From NCBI GenBank assembly GCA_009602735.1, contig WELA01009072.1:126352-158749 (forward strand): 32,398 nt of DNA, in the 5' to 3' direction. How positions within the stretch are numbered: position 1 is the stretch's first letter; every line of letters begins with the position of its first letter. The DNA comes from Mesotaenium endlicherianum. Lineage: Eukaryota > Streptophyta > Zygnematophyceae > Zygnematales > Mesotaeniaceae. The position numbers were made by a program, and so were the translations under genes. Shown here piece by piece: positions 19,780 through 32,398 of this stretch. A model generated the notes under the pieces. The model saw only the letters and a list, made by a program, of their open reading frames with translations. It did not search any database and was not told where the DNA came from.

Positions 19780-20740
19780 GGGGTAATTACCAAAGTAGCA
19801 CTCCAATTTTTGTTTGTTTCACAAATAGCACTCCCATGTTTCGTTATTACAAAACTAGCACTCGCGCATGTAAGGTGAGTCCACGTAGGTTTTACACGAT
19901 CAAATGACGCGCCACACGAATTTGCACACGACCCTACCTGACACACCACTTCTCTCTTTCGTTTCCAAAATCGACCACCACCACTTTTCTAACTGACCCA
20001 ACTTCACGAACCAAACTGGCCAAGGACGCCCAAAAATTGGTCCACAGGTGTTTTCGTGACCTACTTCTTGCGCCTTTATTTTCTAAACCCTGTATTTTCT
20101 TGAAAGACTATATTCATCGCATTACGCAATCACAAGAAGCTAATTGTAGCAGCTGAGTCAAGTGGTTACTTACTATGGGCCATTGCCATTGAGGTTGCCC
20201 GTGGCTATCCTTTCCAATTTGTAAGCATGTTGCACCTATTTTAACTGCGCATCCATGGGAACATTTCTCACATTCTACATTTGACCGCCACGTTTTACCT
20301 ACATTTAACCACCACGTTTTACCTACATTTAACCACCATAAGAAGTACCTCGTTGACCCGCCGAGGTTTAAACCGAGCTATGGAGTTCAAAAGGTCGTCT
20401 TCGAATTGGAGGCGCGGCAAAGCGGTCAATGCCTTCAAGAGTTTTGGAGCGTAAAATGAAGGTAGCGACAATGTGTCCACCCGAAATTTTGCGTCCTTGG
20501 GCAGTTTGGATCGCGAAGGTGGGTCAGTTACAAAAGTGGTGGTGGTCGATTTTGGAAACGAAAGAGAGAAGTGGTGAGTCAGGAAGGGTCACGTGCGAAT
20601 TCGTGTGGCACGTCATTTGATTGTGTAAGGCCTACGTGGCCTCACCTTACATGCGCGAGTGCTAGTTTTGAAATAACGAAACTTCGAGTGCTAGATTTTG
20701 CAATAAACGAAAGTTGAAGTGCTAGTTTGGTAATTACTCC
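19780..20740. mobile_element. Non-autonomous MULE-like DNA transposon (long-TIR MITE)
   Basis: The 961 bp element begins GGGGTAATTACCAAAGTAGC and ends, as its reverse complement, GGAGTAATTACCAAACTAGC. It is flanked by the perfect 9 bp duplication CAATTAGTC (19771-19779 and 20741-20749). The terminal inverted repeats run about 270 bp each (to about 20050 and from about 20460) with mismatches. They include TTCGTTTCCAAAATCGACC on the left and its inverse on the right. Long inverted repeats plus a 9 bp duplication are typical of Mutator-like elements. No transposase is encoded, so it would depend on enzymes from elsewhere. Confidence 0.88.
20277..20340. repeat. 24 bp tandem repeat inside the MULE-like element
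   Basis: There are two and two-thirds copies of a 24-base unit (ACATTTAACCACCACGTTTT plus ACCT) at 20277-20300, 20301-20324 and 20325-20340. The first copy differs by G for A at two positions. They lie in the loop between the inverted repeats. Confidence 0.9.
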
Positions 20741-20749
20741 CAATTAGTC
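20741..20749. repeat. 9 bp target-site duplication, right copy
   Basis: CAATTAGTC directly follows the right inverted repeat. If the shared leading C is not counted, the duplication is 8 bp (hAT-sized), but the long inverted repeats favour a MULE. Confidence 0.9.
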
Positions 20750-22057
20750 ACCCTCACAAACTCAACCTGAGGGGGCCTTAACTACAAAATGGGAGTATAT
20801 GTAGTGGTATGTACAACTAAAATCTTTGTACAATGAAAAGTATCTGCAGTTGTAACTTCGCACTAAGATGCTGGTCGCCTCGATCTTTCAAATTTGCTGT
20901 GACTTGTATATGCTCGAAAATGAGGCATGCACCCACTCATAAGTTGACCCCGGGGCTGATGGGGCTTGGGGTGCCTATGGTGCCTGGGCAGCTTACGCTG
21001 AATTGGATCTCATTCAACCGTCTTTAGAAATGTGCATAATTGAGCGCTCGCAGGTGATTGCAGAGGACCCCACAATGGTTCCTTAAAACGAGCTTATTTC
21101 ACTTCTTTCGTATGGACGTTGGCCCTCTCAGGAGATGCCAGCAATCTCGTAAAGCTTAGCGAATTTCTAACCCCCGGCCATGCACGCTTTTCGAGACAAT
21201 TCGATTTTCTCCAAGTGCTCATGCAGACCGTGCATGTCCAGAACTGCGATTAATCAGCTGAGATAGCACTATGCGCAGGCAGTGAAGGTGCCTCCAGTTA
21301 TGCAATGAGCGTACACCGTGCCTGGGCTTCACTGCGATTGCGCGATTGCTGAAGCGTATCAAATAAGTCATTTTGCGATGTTGACCAGTACATACGACCT
21401 GGCATATGTACCACGTGTAATCTAGGCAATACCAGATTTCGTCATGAGCTCCTTGTCAAATAGCACACGTGATGCAAGTCCACCTGCAATACTTTTAGTT
21501 TCCACTTCTCGGACGACTTTTCAAACTGTGTTATTTGCATGAATGACGTGACATAAGAGTAGAGGATCTGGCATATTAATTTGAGATGACATATTCTCAC
21601 GTCTCGTGCATATAGAACTTGACGCGCTCGATAGAGCTTCCAAGCTTGCGTGTACATTAACGTCGAAGCTTCAGCAAAAATATACCCCTGCTTGACATGG
21701 GCGCCTCACACAGTCGACAAGTGGCAAACATGCAGCTCAGCTATTCCCGCCGAAAGTTCAAGTTGAAATTTAAATTTGCCAATTTGGCTTCAGTATTTAT
21801 GTTCCTCGTCAATTTTGGGCTTGAAACAGCTTGCATATTGACGGCATTTCTTTGTCGGGTTAATGATATGACTTGACCATCGGAACTTGTTACTGGACAT
21901 GAGAAATCTCTCTGCTGATGCTTATAAGAATATAACTTGCATATTGGCCTCATACCTTTTATTCATCTTGTAGCTAAGGGCACTCAAGGCAGACTCGGTG
22001 TTGAATATTGCTGATAACGTGGTACATTCCTTCTGTAGTCCGGGGCGGAGGGGCAAT
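20750..22057. other. Intergenic region upstream of the sulfotransferase gene
   Basis: This 1.3 kb is AT-richer, with no recognisable gene or transposon. It should contain the sulfotransferase promoter and 5' UTR. A possible AG acceptor at 21972-21973 opens a frame that joins the downstream exon. Confidence 0.4.
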
Positions 22058-24979
22058 ATGCTGTCAGGCAGTGTGCACAAGGACCTATGGGCTCTTCTTA
22101 TGGGTAAGATGAACATGCTTAAGCACTTACACACATGCTTAAGCAGTTCAGATACTTCAGAGTACTTTATGTTTGCTACAGCTTGCCTGTCCTTACCCTG
22201 CTTTCATTCTGTATGTTGTTACGATGTCGAGACGAGCTGCATGAAGCAGCTTGACTGGACTTTTCTATCCTTTGTAACAACGTGTTACGGGCATTGTGCC
22301 TCTAACCTGACAATTGAATACGTGATTTTATGCTTGTAACAGTCACACTGCTTCTACCTTTAGCCATGTATGGGATGCGTGGGAAGTCCAGAAGCAAGAC
22401 CAACATGAAAGTTGCTGCTGCTTTCTTTGGAGCAATGATATTTTTCATATTCTCAGTGCTCTCCATCTTCAGCCTAATGTATGCCAGCGTCCACGACATA
22501 GACTATGCAGCAGCAGGTATGTGCTCATTGCATCCCTTCTTCCATGCATGTAGCCTATGACTATTGCATTCAAAATCAGCAGGATTGTTGTTGATGGCTA
22601 TCTCCTGGGCCGTGTGCATGATTCCTATCACTTGATTCATGTGATCTTCGTCTGTCTTTCTGAAATTGATAAGTGGTACATGTATCACTGTCCTGGCTTC
22701 CTGTCCAGTGTACTCCTCCACAAAGCCTGCAGCTCTTCTTTGCAGCAAACGCCAACATGTTTCACCTCTCCAAAAACAAGATATCAAACCAGGTGTACAT
22801 CAGGTTATCATAAATGTTGTAGGACCACACACTGGAATGGGATGGTGGAGGGAGACACTCAGAACATTCTCATCTGAGGAAGGCCTTCGATTTGATGAAG
22901 GTTCTTTGGCTTCAGCAGGCTGTGACACTGATGTGCTTCAGGTACTGTACCATCCTCATTGTTCACATCTGCAGCCAGGTCTCAACCTTTATTGATTTGT
23001 CTCATCTTGGATGATCACAACCCCATGTTTCATGTTGCTGCTCCTTGAGGAGATGTAGCATGAGTAGTCTAGCTCTACTCAGGAAAGGTGATTATTACGA
23101 TAACCCTGGACCTTAAAAGTTTCCCATATAGCAGATTTACTTATGTTGCAACTGTCCTTTGATCTAGCTTCTGGAGGTCAAACTTGAGCCAACCAGTGTG
23201 CATGTTCTGTGGATCTGATTATTTCATGCAAGCCACGTAGGCTAAAGGTTTGTGCTGGTTAACTGTTTTTGCAGCTTGAGCAATATGATGAAAATTCCTT
23301 GTTGTATCTTCCTCAACCATTTGAGGCCACATTCATGGTGCGAGATCCAAGATCTGTTGTAGCTGAACAGTATTTGAAGCTGGAGGGCAGATGCAATAAT
23401 ACTGGTATTTCCAGTAACTCCAGGGTATCTTCTATGGCGTGGCCAATAAACAGCTTGTCTGAGCTGTCTCGAAAAGATTCCAGGCACTTGCACAGAGCTC
23501 GAAGACGCCTGAAACAAGAGCAAGATGCCCTCACAAGGCTACAGGTACGACCAGTTGACTCAACGCTTCATTGTTCATTTTACAAAATAATGCAATTGCA
23601 GATGATGCTTTTGATCGAGCAGGCTCTTTGCTTCTAATCAATGGAAGAGGTCTTACTTGTGACGAAGTAAAGCAGTGCAGAATGCCGACGGCTTGATGCA
23701 AGTTCAAAAGTTCACATAATATGTGTGAGCTTGTACTTAGTAAAAGTTTGACTGAGAAAGTAGTACATTCAGTTGGTAACACCTCTGGTCATACTCTTGT
23801 TGCAGAAACTTTAGACACAGTGCAAACACAATATCACTTATCTCCATTGTCACTTAACAGGCCAAAATTTGCAGCCTCAGCAAAGAGGATGGTATGGAGT
23901 ATCTCATGAGGAATATTCAGAAGGAAGGCTGCCAAAGAGGTCTGCTGTCCTATGTTTGCATAGCCTCCAGTCTGCCCGCTAAAGTTGCCAACAAACAAGG
24001 CCTCCACCTTTTCAAGGTACCTGCACCTGGCAAGTCTGGTTGTCTGAACTTCCTGTGAGGATGCCAGCAAGCCCACTACTTTTTGTCCTCTGCAAGTAAT
24101 GGCTTATTTATCTCTGACAGTTTGTTTGTGTTCTCGCAGTATGAGCACCTTTGGACGAATTCTTCGAGCGGTTTCACGGAGGTTGGCAAACTTTATGGCC
24201 TGGAGGTAAGATGCACAAGTTGTGTTACTGCCTACAGTACTACCATCATCAATTTGTAAATAATGCTCTTTTTTATACATAAAATTAGCTTATATTAGTG
24301 TAAAAGCTGTCTATGAAGGGAATTGAAAACAGTCTGCTTATGTGCTGTATTTTCATGAGACTGTGTAAACCTGATTTCGCTCTATGAAAGTTACACTAGC
24401 TATTAACAAGTCCTGCCCGTCATTAAGTAGGCAAAGTACTCAGCAGATTGAGTCATATGATAAAAATCAAGACCTCTTATACTCCTCTAGAAGGTATTGC
24501 TTTTTCTTGTCATAGACCCTTTTGACTTTGACCGGCGTACTGTAAAGATGCAGGGAAGACAGCTCCAGAGGTTTGTCTCCACTGGAAAGCATTGGCTCCA
24601 AGTCTTTCGAGAATCAGCTCCAAATTCTCAGTTTGCAGCAATGCGAGGCATGGGTGCCTGGAGAAAGGTACAAGCTTCTGCTGGATTATTGTTGCTCCGT
24701 AAAAAATTAATACTTGTAAAGCATGGGTGCAAAACGGCGAGCTCCATTAGGACCTGATTTTCCTCGGTCTTTTTGAAAGAATGTGCTTCAGTACATACAA
24801 ACTAAAAGCTAAGGATTTGCACATACACAGGACTCAGCACCAGCATACATGCATACACTAACCGCGCGTCTTTTTGGTCACTGCAGCACTACACTGCAAA
24901 GAACGAGCGCATCTTCAATTCAATACTTGGGCACACTATCAAAGATCTTGGCTACGAGAGTGGTCCCAGTGAGCTGTAG
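22058..24979 (+). CDS. Membrane-anchored sulfotransferase-like protein, complete
   Basis: Sulfotransferases move sulfate from PAPS to sugars, proteins or small molecules; the substrate here is unknown. Exons with consistent phases: 22366-22516, 22709-22941, 23275-23544, 23861-24016, 24140-24205, 24491-24667 and 24887-24979 (stop TAG). These give 381 residues from ATG 22366. An extra 5' exon (22058-22103, joined to CC at 22364) is also in frame and adds 16 residues. A short basic N-terminus and one hydrophobic segment (about residues 16-40) predict a type II Golgi anchor. GPHTGMGWW (about 89-97) sits where the PAPS 5'-phosphosulfate loop belongs. FMVRDPRSVVAEQYL (about 148-162) fits the 3'-phosphate site. 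YEHLW starts at 271, and RGMGAWRK (344-351) fits the RxGxxGxWK motif, with a KDLGYE ending. The gene ends 167 bp from the convergent hydrolase. The family call is from motifs only; the P-loop is atypical. Confidence 0.78.
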
Positions 24980-25146
24980 CATCAGTAGGATGAAATCTGA
25001 AAGTACGCAGGCCTCTACCTTATTAAAGCAGTTTCAGTGCGCTGAATTAACTGTTTCCAAAAATACTTCGATAGATTGATAGTCAATAATAGGCTCACAT
25101 GAGTCATGGGTTATTTATGCCTATCTATGTTATACATGGTCTATAG

Positions 25147-26794
25147 TCATACAGTAAGAAAAGGAATAACTTTGTCGATGAGCTCCTTCTTATGAAAACT
25201 GAAATTGTGGTCTGCCATGTCAATAATCTCTAGTTGGTGATTTTTAATCAACTCACTGAAGGCAACGGCGTCTGCGGATGGTACAACTCTATCATTGGAA
25301 CCGTGGACAGTCAGGACCCTGTAAGTATCAAGCAAATAACTTGTCAAAGTCTATACCAAGCAATGCACTGTGAATAGCCTGCAACGCACAACCAATTAAC
25401 GCAACAGAAAAAGGAGCAGTACATCTATATGGGATGGCAAGTCAGGGATGATATAACTCACCTGCAGTCTTTTGGTACACTTCTTGCAGCCTTTTCCATG
25501 TCAGTTGCCAGCCTAGCCTCAAAGCTCTCTCTGGTGATGAAATAAGATCCTACACAAGAAAGCATAGACTAAACAGTAAGAAATGGTGACCTGATTATGG
25601 CCGAGGATAGCTCTTGGCACCTAATTAGTTCAGATAGTGGAAGTCCAAGAAGCACGGTGTCTACAGGATCACCTTGGAGAGTTGTACCAAGATGCAGGGA
25701 AGCAGAGATGCACAAAGCAAAGGTTGCAACTTTGTCATATAAGTGGAAGCGTCAGGATCCAGATATTACTGGACAAAGTAAATGATATAAAGTTGCGGAA
25801 AAAAACACTCACCAAGATAATCCGACTGTTGCAGTTGACCTTCTTCCATGATAACCCGCATATTGGCCTCGCCAAACCGCTCCATCATGCCGGCATCCAT
25901 TTTATATCTTCCACTTACATTCACTATGCATGGGATGTCCTCATACTTGGAGCCATAAAGGATAACAACATTACCACCTGCATAGGACAAGTTCCCAGCA
26001 GCAGGCAGAGAGATCACAAAAAAGGAGCTCAAACGACCCGCAAGGAAGCATTTGGTACCCAAGGTAAGGCTTGCACGTCTAACACATAGTCAAAGTCTTG
26101 TGTTACAGGAACATTAATAACGTTTCAACTGCAGCCCAAGGTGTCTCCAGAGGACTACAAAACATGACAAACGTGCACAACTATACATGGGCACTGCTAC
26201 TGAAATTTGTGGTAATGTTTCCAAGCTATATATCCTCCAAAGCATGAACCGCCTTCACATGGAGATTTGTCACCAGAATAAGAGCAAGTGGTACCTTTGC
26301 TGTGGCCTACGATTGAATAAACTTTGCGGTTCTGGCTTTGCCAATATTTGATAACAGAATGTAAGTCTTCCACCTCTTTCCAATAATTGCCATAAGCAAA
26401 TTTCCCTTGACTTTCCCTGTCACAGACATACCAAAAAGTCGCTTTCATAACCTGGTAAGGAAGTATGTAATATATATATACATATATAATGATATCGATG
26501 CTTGAACCCCATTCAGAAAGATTCACTGCACTAGCCTGTCTGAAAGTAGATTGAGACACTAAATGCAGGAAAATGCATGTCTACGCTTCAGTGGCAGCAG
26601 CAATGGGTATGCTGAGTAACATGTACATACCCGTTTCCACTGAAATCAAATCGAAAAGTACTGACACCCTTTTCTGCCAGTGCCGTCGCTATGGCTTGCA
26701 GAGTAGAGCTGTTCTGCCATGCACAAGCATATCATAATTAGTGGTGCTCCCTCCTACCACCATCTCCTTCCTCTCTTGTCCCCCTTCCTCATTC

Positions 26795-26836
<42 letters not shown>

Positions 26837-27816
26837 CGCCACACTGCAGAATATCTTAAGCACATTCACAGGTTAAAAAGCGCGCGCGCGCCACACTGCA
26901 GAATATCTAAGCATATTCACAGGTTAAAAAGTAAGGTGCATATGATGTTCAAGCAGAAAAGTAATCCATGCCCCTTTTGATAAAGAGCACAAGAAGCATC
27001 CAACTGCGATATCTAAACGCTCAATGCCTATTGGAGAAAATCTTATCATCAGAGTGATGACACAAGTAACATGTCTATTCAGCTAACAAATATAAGCTTG
27101 GCTAGCTTTGCAGGATATCCGCGTAAGCATGATATTGAAGTTATTCTTGCCACATCAGCCAAAAATGCCGACTGATATAACTGTAGATCGTACTTTCGAA
27201 GACCTGAAGCCGTGGCAGAGAATACAGATAGGCCCATTGGGTTCCTGGCTGGCGTTGGCTAGGAGCCCTACTAACTCCTCTCCATCAGCGTTGCTTATAG
27301 TCACCCTCTCTGGAGCTGAGGCTGTGGCAAAGGTAAATTACTGGCGTTAGCGCTCCTGGTAGCAATGCACGAAGGTTGATGGATATGCCAGCAACAAAAG
27401 AACCCACTATTGCTCAGCTGGACGTAGATGCCAATAGCTGCAACATGAAGAAGCCTGCAATGGTCCCGACTAAAAATTTCCAGCAGGAGTTTGCGACCGT
27501 GGCCATGTATACCTTTCGTCTGGATTCCACTAGTCTCATGGTCCATATCAGTGGCCATTCTGACAATTTTTATGTGGCTCAGCGGGGCACAATTGCCTGA
27601 CTTGAGCGAGAGACGACACGTCCTGGTTTTCTTATTGCGGCAAACTTTTATACGACTGCTACACTCAGGATATTTAATGGGCTGGAGAAGAGGGTGGAAG
27701 CACGATGACTCAGAAGCAGACGTTGCCGGAAAAAAGACGGGCACAGACACGGCTACAAAGGCCATGTTTGGGATAGGTAAGCTGCCATTTATGTGCAAGA
27801 GTGTTACTATAGACAC
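25147..27816 (-). CDS. Plant-type alpha/beta hydrolase, complete, possibly plastid-targeted
   Basis: This is a serine hydrolase of the plant family often annotated as an esterase/lipase-like or DLH-type protein; the substrate is unknown. Exons on the minus strand, all phases agreeing: 27816-27513, 27321-27194, 26713-26631, 26416-26295, 25977-25813, 25549-25462 and 25318-25147 (stop TGA). They give 353 residues from the first Met, or 336 from the Met at 27765. Key features: an N-terminal Ser/Arg/Lys-rich extension of about 100 residues that could be a transit peptide; CHGFRSSK (oxyanion region); FRFDFSGNGESQG; nucleophile elbow GHSKG with Ser211; IVNVSGRY; VHGSNDRVVP with the likely Asp306; and ADHNFSFHK with the likely His334. 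The whole catalytic triad is present, so the product is probably active. The neighbouring LIN1-like gene is divergent and the sulfotransferase convergent. Confidence 0.9.
26798..26839. repeat. (TG)n-(CG)n tract in a hydrolase intron
   Basis: An alternating purine-pyrimidine run of TG changing into CG lies in the second intron. Such sequence can adopt Z-DNA. It leads directly into the tandem duplication at 26828. Confidence 0.9.
26828..26930. repeat. Two-copy ~52 bp tandem duplication in a hydrolase intron
   Basis: The copies are 26828-26879 and 26880-26930. Each starts with a (GC)n run, then CCACACTGCAGAATATC, and ends CACAGGTTAAAAA. They differ by one deleted T and one C/T change, so the duplication is recent. 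Confidence 0.93.
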
Positions 27817-28058
27817 TGAAAGCTAGCTCATTACAAATTTTGGATCGAGGTCCCATTTCATTTTCGACCGAAGTACATTCGTTACAGCATTATAGCTCGA
27901 AGTTCAAAAGTATACGCAGTCAAGCTCTTGTTGCAATCGTGCTTGCTCGCTCGAACATTCTTATTTGCGATCTACGTCCTGGTTTTTGTCAAAGGAACAT
28001 CATTCTTGCCAGGCTGCAAAATTAGAAGCAGGAGAGGTTGCTGGCAGGTTGCATAAAG
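27817..28058. promoter_or_regulatory. Compact head-to-head intergenic region (candidate bidirectional promoter)
   Basis: Only about 242 bases separate the first Met codons of the divergent hydrolase (minus) and LIN1-like gene (plus), or about 293 if the hydrolase starts at 27765. Both 5' UTRs and core promoters must fit here. I see no clear TATA box in either direction. GCTCGCTCGAACATTC near 27945 is one of few GC-rich patches. Confidence 0.5.

Positions 28059-32398
<4,340 letters not shown>

Overview
This is a stretch of a eukaryotic nuclear genome. The genes are split by GT-AG introns whose phases match from exon to exon, and many introns are rich in TG, GA, CCCT or poly-C runs. The gene families, and a retroelement primer-binding site of the plant tRNA-iMet type (TGGTATCGGAGC), point to Viridiplantae. 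A streptophyte (charophyte alga or early-diverging land plant) is the best guess; I cannot name the species.

Layout. (1) 727-17881, + strand: the C-terminal two thirds of a cellular RNA-dependent RNA polymerase (RDR, gamma/RDR3-5-like) in at least 11 recognisable exons, including the catalytic DLDGD exon at 12782-13010. (2) 3995-12607, - strand, inside one RDR intron: a complete but decayed Ty3/gypsy-type LTR retrotransposon with two ~720 bp LTRs, a 5 bp target duplication (CCTGC), PBS, PPT, gag and pol in different frames joined by a -1 slippery site, and an unrecognised extra ORF between pol and the 3' LTR. A solo LTR of another element, with its own target duplication, is nested in its integrase. 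(3) 17882-22057: mostly gene-free and visibly more AT-rich. It holds a non-autonomous MULE-like DNA transposon with ~270 bp inverted repeats and a 9 bp target duplication. (4) 22058/22366-24979, +: a complete membrane-anchored sulfotransferase-like gene, seven or eight exons. (5) 25147-27816, -: a complete plant-type alpha/beta hydrolase, seven exons, tail-to-tail with the sulfotransferase. (6) 28059-end, +: the 5' part of a LIN1/CD2BP2 (U5 snRNP 52K, GYF-family) gene, head-to-head with the hydrolase over about 240 bp and running off the window before the GYF domain.

The genes do not form an operon or pathway. The main story is the RDR locus. A family whose members make double-stranded RNA for silencing has itself been invaded by an antisense retrotransposon. 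It also carries an in-frame TAG in a CAG run and one intron end without a frame-keeping AG. Single N characters flanked by short duplications mark imperfect assembly joins and break several reading frames artificially. Exon boundaries were worked out by eye from splice dinucleotides, phase and family similarity recalled from general knowledge; no search was run.
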